Below are positions 1 through 10,357 of a DNA stretch of 64,000 nucleotides, one piece after another. The translations under genes were made by a program, and so were the position numbers. The notes beneath the pieces are model-generated. The model saw only the letters and a program-made list of their open reading frames with translations, made no database searches and was not told where the DNA came from. The stretch's first letter is position 1; each line of letters begins with the position of its first letter. Location of the stretch: positions 26,936,345 to 27,000,344 of the forward strand of contig CM040439.1 in the NCBI GenBank assembly GCA_022702705.1, read 5' to 3'. Source of the stretch: Papilionanthe hookeriana x Papilionanthe teres. Lineage: Eukaryota > Streptophyta > Magnoliopsida > Asparagales > Orchidaceae.

Positions 1-70
1 GTAATGAGACTTCGCTGAGGGTGGCGATGGGGAAGAAGACGAGGAATAGGAAGAGAAAGAGGAGATGCAT
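1..70 (-). CDS. CRRSP gene 0, 5' end only (signal peptide)
   Basis: Read on the minus strand from the ATG at 70, the frame stays open to the window edge and gives a hydrophobic leader starting MHLLFLF and containing FFPIATLS. The same FFPIATLS signal-peptide core opens genes 1, 2, 5 and, with small changes, 3, 4 and 6, all of which start MQLLF. A matching TATA tract lies at the usual distance upstream. I infer that this is the secretion signal of an eighth member of the array. The DUF26 domains would lie outside the window, so intactness cannot be judged. Confidence 0.8.
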   Translation of the reverse strand, partial: MHLLFLFLFLVFFPIATLSEVSL

Positions 71-138
71 TGTAGTCACTATTGGAGCAAGATTGATCCG
101 TTTAGATGTATTTGAATACTGGCATCCTACCTTGCTCT

Positions 139-150
139 TATATATATATA
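139..150 (-). promoter_or_regulatory. TATA box of gene 0
   Basis: A run of six TA units lies about 70 bases upstream of the gene 0 start. It is in the same place and context as the TATA tracts of genes 4-6, with related sequence on both sides. Confidence 0.55.
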
Positions 151-2906
151 AGAATTTGTCATGCCTTCTGGCCATTACTGAATATAATTCAAGGGCGGCA
201 AGAAAATAAAAATAAATATAAGAAAAGATAACTTGATTGAGTCAAAATGCATTTTTTTAAAGCTAAAACTTATGAATGGTCAGCCGGAGAGGTTCTATAG
301 AAGAACTGTTCAAATTTAATATGTAGACAGAAAGGTCAGATGATATAAATAGTACCATTTGTTTTGCTTTCGATTATTTCAAAGTCATTTTGGGGCCGCT
401 ACATGCAATATAGGATAGTATTTTGGGTTTGATGGGGTTGACTGAGTAAATTACATTATTATTTTAGTGTTTGTAGCTTTAGTCTCTCGCCGGTTGCTTT
501 GATTTGACTATGTATTAGTTTTGAAGAGATTTGGTCAAACCAAATGAATTAACTTAATGATATCAGAGGTGATGGGATACAAGTCCAAATTAAAGAGCTC
601 AAATCAAGCATTTGAAATACAGCTAGAAATTTTGGAACATCAAATGAAAGATTAAGCAATTGCATAACTTAATGATCATAATAAGATTCTTAAAAAGGAA
701 AATCAAGTAAGCCTCAAATCATTCAATTCTGAAGTCATTAAGGCGTTGTAGAAAGTTGAATGAATAGTTATTGATCGAGTGAATTGATACAAATACTCTA
801 TTAGAATATTTTAAAATTTTGAATAAAAATACTGTAATAGCATCCAACAAAATTCTAAATAGTTTTGTTTCTTATGTGAAATTAAGAGGATTTTATCAAA
901 ACAAAAAAATTTCATATATCATTGAGATACAAAGAACTCTGCCTAATCATTGATGTCAAAGCTCTTCAATGGCAATCAATTGATTTTTTTAGTTTGACCG
1001 TAACCCTATCTTCAACAATTGTTAACATTGTTTGACTGCTCTCTCCATCTTTATTTCATCTCCAGCATTTTCCACCACTTTTGGGAAAAGGTCAAGCTTG
1101 CACTACAAGAATTCAACATATTTGCGTAGGCTATATCAGACGTAAATCAGATGCAAAACTGACAATATTTAAGGATTAGCATATGATTTGTGTTTGATTT
1201 TTTTTATGTTTTGTTCCGGTGTTAAATTAGAGGTCGGTAATATTATTTCCTTCTAATTTATGGCGAAAATTCCCACCAAATTATTTGTGTCGTATTAGCG
1301 TCGAATTTGATTATATGTAACGTACATTGACATTTGCGTCTAGAAATATTATACGATGAACAATAGCATAGGAATATCATCTAATTTGCGTCAGAAAATA
1401 TCATATAATGAATGAATATTATTGTCGTTTTAGTGTCCGATTTTGCGTTTGTAAATGGAGGCAAATCTAGCGCAATCTGTAAAATAGAAAAAAAGAGAAT
1501 ATCGATTGTATTTTCATAACCTGTACAAAAACACATTTCACATCACATACCACATTAAACATAGCCGGGTGAGGGTCCTATCGCTACCTTCGTGGGAGTA
1601 ATCATCGAGACTTACCTCCAAGATGATTTAGGTGCCACTCAAAATGAATCTTATATTTGATGAGTGGAGAATCATTCCTAGGGCTAGGCTGTGCTGAGCT
1701 AGGAGATATGATTTTTGAAGCTTCACATTGAGAGTTAGTTGTTCAGAGTCAATCAGGCGCTGATGGCGTCATTGTCGGTTGTCATGATTAATTTCTACTA
1801 ATCGGACACCGCATGTCATTGTCGGTTTTGCTACTTGGGTTTAGTTTCCTAATTGTTGGCCGGCTGATGAAGCATATGAACATTTAGAGTTCCTTGATTC
1901 CCGATCAGTTTTAAGAAAATATGAAAGAGGTTTATTATTTTCTGGGAAATATATATGAAAGGTAGATGATAACAGCTTTTCATTGCCAGTCGGTGTCGGC
2001 CGAGCATTGTTGAAGTGGGCCAGTTGGCTTCTTCTGAGAGACAAAGCCTCTCAGAAGACGATAAAACATAGATTTTCAGCTTCTAGATTTGTTAGTGCAT
2101 GCACTCCTTGACGTGCTTTTTATTAGGAGTGTCCCTGCTATAGTTCTCTAATCATTGGTGTTACTCTCTTCATTGTTGGAGACATGCTTCATGCTCACCA
2201 AACCTTTTAAGATGTTGAATCAGAGATTGACCCGTGAATCACTCCCAAGGATAGTGTGGTAGGTAGCAGGAGATTGCGAGACAAAGATAGGAGGAGATGC
2301 TTGACGACTTGGCCCTCTCGGACGAGTCGGGTATTCCCGGGGCTCTTGTGACTCATTTCATATATTGCATGTTCGTGATAGATGGGAAAGAAAGACAAAA
2401 TCCAAAAGCCCTTCATATTCGATACGCCAATTTAATTTATAAGCAATAGAAGAACAAAAGATAAAGTTACATATTTTACCCCTGCTTTAAGGTGGTCATA
2501 CAGGCCATTCTAGTTATTTTTCATGCCTAGAATTTTCACTTAATTGAATACTGAATCGAGTGACAACAAATTTTGTTCGACTTTTGACCGGGCCTAGCCG
2601 GCTTCATGCTAAATTGCGATCGGTTTCATTGCGGCAGGCCGGATTATCTCAAGATTAATATCGACACATTTAAGATATACATAATTAACAATCATATGAC
2701 AGCCACCAAGACTTTGAAATTAAAATAAGTTCATATTTTATTTTATCAAATATAAGTGTACATCCTCTTTCTTTTAAAGAATAAAAAGGATAATATCACA
2801 AATTCATTAAACTTAAATGAAAATCAGTACTTCAATCATACCGAAATCAAAGCAAAACAAGTAATGATACATCACAACACATCCAACGCATGCAACTGAG
2901 ATCTAA

Positions 2907-2912
2907 TTTATT
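2907..2912 (-). terminator. Polyadenylation signal AATAAA of gene 1
   Basis: AATAAA on the minus strand lies about 48 bases past the gene 1 stop. The same hexamer in the same context lies after gene 2 (13041-13046) and gene 3 (20107-20112). Confidence 0.45.
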
Positions 2913-2959
2913 CAAAATAACATAAAACCTCGAACGATATCTTCTCCCATGGAGCACAG

Positions 2960-3727
2960 TTAATTTCCGACCACATAGGAGGAGGGAGCAGGCGCAGGAG
3001 CTTCAACCGGAGAACCGACTTGCAGAAATTTGTAGATCTCAAACCTCACCAAACAGCTGCTTCCAAACACACGACAACCAGTCTTATCATAACAGTTTGC
3101 CCCTAAAGTTCTCAATGCATAATCCAAGCAATCAAAGCACTCATTTTCTCCAAGATCCCGGGTGCACTGTGCCATTCCATACACCTTCACCTCCTCATCC
3201 ACATACTTCTCCCCATAGCCAAACTTCTGAGCCCCCCTCACCGTCTCCTCCAAGACCTCTCCGGCCAGCAGATCGCTCACCGCTTTCTGAAGCTTCGTGA
3301 TGTTCACATAAGTATCAATGGAATACCACACACTCCCCACGCTTTTCTCGGGCTTGCCGATGAAGTTCTCGGTGTCGTAGTGAAGATAGCAGTACTCGTC
3401 CCATGTGTGGATCTGGGCTGCGTTAGGGCAGGAAGATCGGATCTTTTGTGCGGCGTTGGTGATGCAGGCAGAGCATGCTTCCAGGGTCTGGTCTCCTTGG
3501 CATAGTGTGACCCCGTAGACTGTTTCGCAGCTGTCGGAGGCGGAGGAGGAGACCGCGTAGCCGTGAAGAGAAGTTTTGGCCACCATGTCGAGAAGGAGGT
3601 CGTTTATATTTCTCTGCAACAAGTTGTTTTCAGTGGAGTTCTTTTCGCATTGTTGAATGGGTAGTAACGCTTGGCTGAGAGTGGCGATGGGGAAGAAGGA
3701 GAGGAAGAGGATGAAAAGGAGCTGCAT
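2960..3727 (-). CDS. CRRSP gene 1: secreted protein with two DUF26 domains
   Basis: The 255-residue single-exon protein has a signal peptide of about 19 residues (MQLLFILFLSFFPIATLS). DUF26 domain 1 has cysteines 27, 76, 85, 88, 100 and 113 in the CX8CX2CX11CX12C pattern of ginkbilobin-2. Domain 2 has cysteines 188, 197, 200, 212, 218 and 225, lacks the first cysteine and carries an extra one (218). There is no transmembrane segment or kinase, so it is a secretory protein, not a CRK or PDLP. The tail is Ala-Pro rich (EAPAPAPSS). Family knowledge: DUF26 proteins act in the apoplast, and Gnk2 binds mannose and is antifungal. In domain 1 the Gnk2 mannose residues N11, R93 and E104 are E28, H107 and D118. 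Domain 2 keeps R219 and E230. Start chosen because MQLL is shared with genes 2-6. NIT at 142 is a possible N-glycosylation site. Confidence 0.93.
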   Translation of the reverse strand: MQLLFILFLSFFPIATLSQALLPIQQCEKNSTENNLLQRNINDLLLDMVAKTSLHGYAVSSSASDSCETVYGVTLCQGDQTLEACSACITNAAQKIRSSCPNAAQIHTWDEYCYLHYDTENFIGKPEKSVGSVWYSIDTYVNITKLQKAVSDLLAGEVLEETVRGAQKFGYGEKYVDEEVKVYGMAQCTRDLGENECFDCLDYALRTLGANCYDKTGCRVFGSSCLVRFEIYKFLQVGSPVEAPAPAPSSYVVGN

Positions 3728-3772
3728 TGCAGATACTAGTTGAGCAATACTGGCTTCTTAGCTTGCGATCTC

Positions 3773-3778
<6 letters not shown>

Positions 3779-3862
<84 letters not shown>
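3779..3862 (-). promoter_or_regulatory. (TA)42 tract at the TATA-box position of gene 1
   Basis: This is 84 bases of pure TA starting 52 bases upstream of the gene 1 ATG. In the near-identical gene 2 promoter the same place has a single TATAAATA (13912-13919) between the same flanks, catgta on one side and agaagagccggc on the other. The core promoter element of gene 1 has therefore become a long microsatellite. Exact length may be affected by assembly. Confidence 0.75.
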
Positions 3863-3864
<2 letters not shown>

Positions 3865-4018
3865 CAAGAGAAGAGCCGGCTTTCCATGTCCATTCGGGAC
3901 AAGTTAAGAAGGCGACATAGGAGATAGAATGTGTGATGCCATATGGCTATTGCTGAATGTAATAGCTGGCCGGCAACAACAAAACAAAATAAAATTTGAT
4001 GGATTATCAAGTAAAATG

Positions 4019-5614
4019 GTTACCATTGAACCCCAAGTCATAAAGACCAGCAGACAAAAGAGCATTATTAAAGCCATCAATTAAAGATAAATTAGGAGGA
4101 ATACCACCTTTTTTCTCAGAGGAAGAAGAAATCATATTGAAATCACCTCCCATAAGCCAATTCTCATTATCAGGATCAATTTCAGTGATGAGATTCCAAA
4201 GCTCCAATCTACCCTGTTTCAAACAACTAGCATATACTAAGGTAAAAAGAAAGGATTCATTAGCATAATGAATCCTAATATGCAAGAATTGACTATGATT
4301 AATAAGAACATCAATATCCAAGAAATCCTTCCAAAAAAATCATATTTTATTGTTGCAATTAGTAAAAGACTTATAAGAACTAAAACGCTTCAAGTAAATA
4401 TCATTATTGATAGAATTCACTAAAGGTTCTAAAATACCAAAAAACAGAATTTAAAAGTACGAATTAAATTTTTGAGACGGTTAGAGGCATTGTTTTTAGC
4501 AATGCCCCTAATATTCCACACCATAGAATTAATCTGCATTAGCTTCAGTCTGATCTTTAAGAACTTTACCACCCAATTGTAAACCAGAAGTATTTAACTC
4601 TTTGTCCTTCAATTGAGAAGGTCGAGCTACATTGTAAACAAAATCAGATTCCCTATTGCACTTTATCTTCCTTTTCCTTGAAGATCTTTGGACTAGCCAA
4701 TCCTCCTTATCATTATCACAAACAACAATGTTAGATAAAGTAGAAGGGGAGTTGTTATCATCAACACTCCTTCTATCATGAATATTGTCAGAAACATCAA
4801 CAATCCTTATCATTAGACAACATTAAAGCTAGCCTATTAACATGATTTAAAACAGGTTCTTCCAAAAGAACATTAACAGGTTTAGGAATATTATGATCAG
4901 TAGGAGTAATAATATTCACAACGGTTGAGTAGACTGAAGATTAGAATTATTTAAAGGATTAAGAGCAGAGGAAGTCATACCACCCATTTCTTTTTCAGAA
5001 TTATGATTCATCACAACAAGAGCCAAATCCGATATCAACGTAGAAGTACCACACATTTCCTTTTCTGAATTAAGATTCACCGCAACAGGAAGTAAGTCAG
5101 GAACCACTTTGGGCACATTATCTTGAGCCATCATATTTCTTGGTTTATTCTTGCGCAATTCCGGATGGGCTACGAAACAGTTAGAAAATAAATGTCCAAA
5201 AAACTTACAGTGACTGTAGTAATGAGGAACAAATTCAAGCTCCACCTTTTGCCAATAACCTTCATTGGCATTTCCCAACCAGATAGAATCATGAAAAATA
5301 GCAGTAACATCACGTTCAACCAAGATACAAGCCAGAGAAGGTCGTGATAAAGAACTAGTGGCAGCATCAAGTTTCAAAGGTTTCCCATAAACAGATCCTA
5401 GAGTATAGAACCTTCTGATTGTAATATTGTAATTTAAGACCAGGAAAACGAATCCAAACTGGCACCACAGGAGGCTCTTCAGCAGGATTGAAATCCGGGG
5501 TCCATTTAAGCAGCTTTAAATAACATTTCTCAATAGTAAGAACTTTTTTAGCAAAAAGCGAGGTGTAATCTTCTTCTAATTGCAGTTTAATCATCATGTT
5601 ACGACTATCTATAA
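4019..5614 (-). pseudogene. LINE-A, larger piece: ORF1 end and ORF2 start
   Basis: Read on the minus strand from 5614, frames match a plant L1-type LINE ORF1: a DUF4283-like segment (EEDYTSLF, then LLKWTPDFNPAEEPPVVPVW), the VERDVTAIF-type segment, and a zinc knuckle around YSHCKFFGHLFSNC whose first cysteine is lost. The charged end of ORF1 (WLVQRSSRKRK) follows. ORF2 starts near 4524 with MVWNIRGIA, and an endonuclease piece follows (GGDFNMI, AGLYDLGFNGN) up to about 4019, where the LINE stops abruptly and block A begins. Stops and frameshifts break it. The missing piece is the 3' half, the reverse of usual 5' truncation. Confidence 0.85.
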
Positions 5615-5619
5615 GTCCT
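5615..5619. repeat. Target site duplication GTCCT, left copy (element 1)
   Basis: GTCCT immediately precedes TGTTGACC at 5620 and recurs at 10005-10009 just after the element. Removing the element and one GTCCT rejoins the two halves of LINE-A ORF1. Confidence 0.8.
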
Positions 5620-6177
5620 TGTTGACCTCGCTTTCGATCGCGCTCGCGTCAAAATTTTGCGACGATACCAAATTTCGACGCAATTTTGACGCGCTTGTCG
5701 ACGAGGTTGCTCAGACGACCTCGGACGACGAAACGGACTGCGCCGATGCGTCCAGAATGTCGATTTCACTTAAAATCGACGTTAAGTTTGCGACGATAAC
5801 CTGTCGGGGGCGAAACTTGTAATTTAAGTTTTAATTTAAATAATAAAAATAAAACAAAAAAAAAAAGATATTCTAAAACCTATTTTAAAATTAAACCCTC
5901 TGCCCTAATTACCTTCGCACTCGACCGGTGCCTTCGTCTCTCCCGCGCAAGTTCCCTGGAACCTTCGTCCCTCCCGCGCTCGAGCGTGCTTTCTGGCGGC
6001 CGTTTGCTCCTCGAGCCGCTCGTGATAGGCCCTATCCTTATCCCTCGAGCAACTTGCGGCACCTCATGCGTGCGTCCCTTACCGAGCTCTGCTCCCTCCT
6101 GCGGCAATCTGCCGCCAGTCCCACTTGCGCCCGATCCTGTAGGTTGAGCTCTTGACCTCTGCTTCCCCTCCTCTGCC

Positions 6178-6185
6178 TATTTAAA
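6178..6185 (+). promoter_or_regulatory. TATA-like box TATTTAAA in element 1
   Basis: It follows a GC-rich pyrimidine-rich stretch (5900-6170) and precedes a G-rich region, an arrangement expected of a U3/R border if element 1 is an LTR. Only the motif and its context support it. Confidence 0.35.
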
Positions 6186-6879
6186 CCCCATTTGGGGTGG
6201 GATTGTGGTTGGCCCGAAACCTTTGTGAAGAGAGGGGAGTTGCTGTTGGAGCGTTTCTTGTACTTGCGGTTTGCTTCCTGTGTGTTCTACGCAATCTGGT
6301 AACTCTCCTCTACCCCTTTCTTATTCTCGGTTTTGGCCCCAGGGAGGCTTCACTTGTGCCTTTGGCTCGGTTTGCCCTGTTCATAGTTTCGGTTAAGCAC
6401 TTGTATGCTATGGAAAGTCTTATTTAGTTGCTTGAAATACTGATTCCTATGGGTTTCTTCTTCTAACAGCATGCTAATGTGATACTTGTATAAATGCTGG
6501 GAATGTTTTCTTTACAATTTGAAATGTGGCTAAAAGGTTTCGATTGAGCATGCTAGAGAGAAAATTTAGGCTTGGCTTGGAGAGGTTTATGTTGTTCTTG
6601 GGCCTCTTGCATTTTAATCTTTCATGAAGATATGGCTAGCTAGTTTGGAAATTCTATATGCTCATCTTTGTTTACAAGCATGTGGTGGCTTTATGCCTCG
6701 AATATATGGAAATCTAGCCCTTCACGAAGCATGATTAATTAATTTGAAGGGTTTTTCATGTTCGTTCTATACTTATTCTTGCTAGCAAATGCATGGTAGT
6801 GAAGCTTTTAAAGATATGTATGTGCTTCATTTTAATTGAGATTTCAAGGAGAAGTTTGCTTCAGTTTTATATTGGTTCT

Positions 6880-7760
6880 GGATTTAATTGTGATCGGGCT
6901 TGGTTTTAGCCTCATGTGAATCGGTCTTGTGGAGTCCCGCTGCATTTTGTGCTTTAAACTCGATTCGGTATTCGTTTTTTTTTAGCCTCATGAGGCTCGG
7001 CTTTTGTTAGTTTTGCTATCCATTTGGTTTTAAATTTAAAACTGGAGCTGTCCCTAGTTTAGCTACGGTTCGGGTTGGCTTCTTTAGCTTTCTCTAGCTT
7101 TGGCTTTATGTCGAAACTGCTGTGATTTAAAGCTGGGTTTGTTTTCACCCCTGCTGTGCTCAGTTCTGGCTCTCTTTGACACCTTTGATTTCGATTTTAT
7201 ATTTGGACTGTTTCAATTTAAAGCTGACTTTATCCCAGGCCAGCCACGGCTCGGGTTTCATCCTCATGTGGCTCGGGCTTGGCTTCCCTATAAGCTGGTA
7301 TTTGCCTCTTTGGGGGCTGTTTTAGTTTGGGATTGAGCTGTATTTCTTAGCCTTATATTGGTTCGGGTTTGGCTTCCCTGTAGACTGGAACCTGTTTCTT
7401 TGAGGGCTGTTTTGGTTTGGAGTTGGGCTGGCTTTCTTGGCCTTGTTGTGGCTCGGTTTCTTGCCCAATGGAAGTTTGAATTTGGCTTTTTAAAAGGCTG
7501 CTGTAATTGGAGTTGGGATAATTCATTTGATTCACTTGGAGGCTTGTTGTGGGCTCAGGTTTGTGCTCGGGTTTGGCTCTAGTGAGGGCTGGGCTTTGTG
7601 CTCATTTGGTGAAAACTGAATTCTATGTTTATGGAAGGAGTTGGGTTCAATTTGGGGCTTGGCCGTGAGTCCATTGATGTGATTTGTGAGTTTTGAGGTT
7701 GGATAGAAACTTTACTTGTTGCTGCCCTTTTTGTTGGGGCTTGGCCGAGAGCCTTTTTGT
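6880..7760 (+). repeat. Degenerate tandem repeats of about 100 bases in element 1
   Basis: Related blocks recur with words such as ggttcgggtttggcttccct, then gaggctgtttt-like and ggtttggagttggg-like phrases, for example around 7260, 7360 and 7430. The units are diverged, and period and copy number are by eye. It explains several spurious open frames here. Confidence 0.5.
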
Positions 7761-9059
7761 TGGTGGCTGATGTGATGGTGGCCTTGTTTACTGCTGTGTT
7801 TGAGTTGGGAATTGATAAAGATGAACCTATAGTTGCTCCTTGCTTGTTTGAGAGGGAGATGTGGAGCATTGTGCTTGGGCCACTTCTTAGGTGCCTCATT
7901 TGATGAATTGGAGTTAAATTGATGTTCTTGGGAAGCTTGTCCATTCACTTTCTTATGGGTTTGGAAATGTTCGCAACCGGTGCTTGTCTCGAGCCATTTT
8001 TTTTCTTTTGCTTGATTTTAAAAGGCTTTGATCGTTTTCTCTCCACAATTTTGCTTTTAAGTTTCCTTTTGATATAATTGTGCTTGAGCGAGAAAATGAC
8101 ACCCTCGGGGTCGATTCAGGGAACTCGGATTTCGTTTTTTAACGCCTTGTTATTACATGTGTTAGGGGAATTTTAAATTAACTCACCCGCCGTCCTGACC
8201 CTCCAAGTTCGGGGGTGAGTTAATCTTCTTTTCCCCTTTTCGTTGCTTGACACGTTTTCCCCGCTTCACTCGGAGTCGGTTTTGGTTTTGTTTTGTTTTG
8301 GGGCAATGACGGCGATGATGCAGAAGGCACGCCAGTGATAGAGTAGAATGATTTCCCATCCTACGACATCAGGACTCGCTCCAGGGCCCCGGTGAACCGT
8401 AGGATGACGGTGTCATTCACCGCTACAAGGCAAGCGGGGCACCCGTACCTTCTTAGGATTGTTAGTGATTCTTTACCCTACGAAATGATCGACTCGTGGA
8501 CAATTATATTTTTTTTAAAATCTGATAAAAATACGATACTACATCTCGCAACAAAAAAAAAATATATTTCCACCACAATTAAAAATTGATAAAACTTTCT
8601 TTTGCATGTCTGAAATCCATGTGCATGCTAAAATATAAATTTCAAAACTATATTGTCCACTCGTTGATTATCAGTCTTGGGTAGGGGAACACTCTCCTGA
8701 GTCAGGTTTAGTTGGACACCCTTCTTGCTGAGTGGCGGGCTTTATACACTCGTGTGACCGAGTAGCCTTCGACGACCCTTCGAGCAGTACTACACAGTTC
8801 TGAGCCTAGCCCCGACCCGAGTGCTTGCGGTTTTCTTCGGGTTTTCATTTGATTTTTGATAGAGCACTCGTGGTCTTTTTTAGGATTTTCTCGGAGTTTT
8901 GGTGACTTTTACTACTTTTCTCGAGCTTTCCCGTTGTGGGCCGGTCACTTTGTTTTCTTGAGTTTTTCGACGACCTTTTATTCTCGCTTGCTTGGCTTTC
9001 ATGTGGCACACTTCGCTGGCTAGACGAAAGAAAATAACGGGCCTCCCAGGTATACAGGT

Positions 9060-9260
9060 TTGTTTACATTTGCAGCGTGTTACCTTCTTTATACCTGCCA
9101 CTGCATGCTATACTGTTTAGCTGTCACTTTTGTACCATACCTGCTACTGCATGTTGTTCTTGTTAGCATGTTACATTATATACTGTTGCATGCTTCTACT
9201 GTTACTCCTGTGCTATATACATATCCTGTTATAAACTGTACAACACTTAAACATATTTGC
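9060..9260 (+). repeat. Short tandem repeats near the 3' end of element 1
   Basis: Phrases like cctgccactgcatg and cctgctactgcatg recur with 30-50 base spacing. Element 3 has a tandem block with different sequence at the same relative position (56350-56520), so this looks like a repeat-prone part of the family. Confidence 0.4.
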
Positions 9261-10004
9261 ATAGGATGTTTAGAAGAACTTCGACCATAGGGCCACCTGA
9301 TTGAACATTTTGACCTGCCACCTTAGAAAACTCAGCCTCTTCACGGCAAGGAGCTCGGAGCTAGTATAGTGGGCAGCACGGTCGTCTTCAACAGTGGAGC
9401 TTGTCGTCGTCAGCAAAACCATAGGATAGCTCGGGAAGTTATTGAGGCTCGCTTTCGGACCTCTGACATCCCCTAGTTCCTCTCCCTTTGGATTCCGCAT
9501 TCCAAATTTGAGCCAACTCCTTTTGCACACCTCCACATCTTATTTCGTTGAAAAGTCCTATCCTTTTGACCTCCTTGAAGATAATATTTCCTGATTTTTA
9601 TCAAGAGTATTCTTAGATGATTTCGGTCATTTAAGATGTAATTAACTATAGGGGCTTGCCCTTATAGGAAGCATTTTCCGAACCCGACTTAAAATAAACC
9701 CTATTTAATTCTTCATATTAAATAGGGGAATTTGTCGGCAAATAAATTGGTTTCGCAGACCAAACGGACGTCAAATATTTCTTAGTTTATTTGATCGAGC
9801 CCCACCCTTAAGTCTTGTGTTTGTCTTTCGGGATAAGTGCATGACTTGAGGTGTAGCGCTCTTTCATTCAAACTATGAAAAATATGAGGTCAGTTTGACT
9901 TCCTTTCTTTTCGTTGAAGGATCCTTCCGAAGCGGGCGACGGGATTCCGATTCCGGCGACCGACAGCTTCTTACGGGCACTTCACGCACAAAACAACGCC
10001 GATA

Positions 10005-10009
10005 GTCCT
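10005..10009. repeat. Target site duplication GTCCT, right copy (element 1)
   Basis: Partner of 5615-5619. The LINE-A ORF1 sequence resumes directly after it. Confidence 0.8.
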
Positions 10010-10357
10010 ATTTTCCATTCTCCCATCAAATGCAGATCAGAAAAAAATTTTCGAAGAACTTCTAACCGAAGATGCACATAAGAAAATTTGCCTATCAGAG
10101 TATGGTTCAAAGGCTCAATAAGAGTAATCGTGTCTTCTTCAGAAAAAAGAAAAGCAGGTTTACCATTCTTCTTTAAGGCCTTCTTGAGAAGACTATCAGC
10201 TCCATTCTCAGCTAATAGATCATGAAAGTTTGAGGGAAAAAGAACATCTCCCTCTACAAAGGGCTTACCCGACGCAACATCGCAATAGAAGGAACATTCA
10301 CCACCATTTTGGAAGAGGATTAAGAAAATCCAAATATCTTTCTTTTTTCCTTTCTTT
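10010..10357 (-). pseudogene. LINE-A, 5' piece: start of ORF1
   Basis: Read on the minus strand from about 10340, a frame encodes a plant LINE ORF1 N-terminus, including DVASGKPFVEGDVLFPSNF, SEEDTITLIEPL and an LRKFFSDLHLMGEWKIGL segment typical of DUF4283. It breaks at 10010, exactly where element 1 begins, and continues at 5614 in the same protein family order. The short purine-rich leader (10340-10357) may be the 5' UTR. Duplication block B begins a few bases to the right. Confidence 0.8.

Larger units (their letters stand above)
279..4003. repeat. Segmental duplication block A (carries gene 1)
   Basis: This block is colinear with 10363-14043, with mostly scattered substitutions and small indels. 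It contains the distal upstream region of gene 0, about 2.6 kb with no gene I can support, and then gene 1 with its 3' flank and proximal promoter. Near identity extends through non-coding DNA, so this is a recent duplication and not only selection on the gene. The main structural difference is the (TA)42 tract at 3779. The right end abuts a LINE fragment. Confidence 0.85.
5620..10004 (+). mobile_element. Element 1: 4.4 kb LTR-like insertion (solo-LTR candidate) inside LINE-A
   Basis: It starts TGTTGACCTC and ends CGCCGATA (a decayed TGTCGACA), with a 5-base target duplication GTCCT. TG-type ends plus 5 bases are typical of LTR retrotransposons, but no terminal repeat, PBS or pol-coding sequence is visible inside. 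A CpG-rich start (5620-5820), a TATTTAAA box at 6178 and a long non-coding body resemble one very long LTR. The ends match element 3 (start 45840; 9600-9860 matches 57340-57590), and the start resembles element 2. I infer a solo LTR of a long-LTR Ty3 lineage such as Tekay or Tat/Ogre. A non-autonomous element is the alternative. None of its small open frames looks like a gene. Confidence 0.7.

Noticed and set aside
3630..4010. Frames rich in YIYIYI over the TA tracts (also near 30573 and 63861)
   Set aside because: They are translations of (TA)n microsatellites, not proteins.
6197..6427. 76-codon hydrophobic frame after the TATA-like box in element 1
   Set aside because: Elements 2 and 3 have no counterpart, and it resembles no family. 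Treated as non-coding LTR-like DNA.
7579..7944. 121-codon minus-strand frame in element 1
   Set aside because: It overlaps degenerate tandem repeats and has a Ser/Thr/Pro/Asn-rich low-complexity composition without a recognisable domain.
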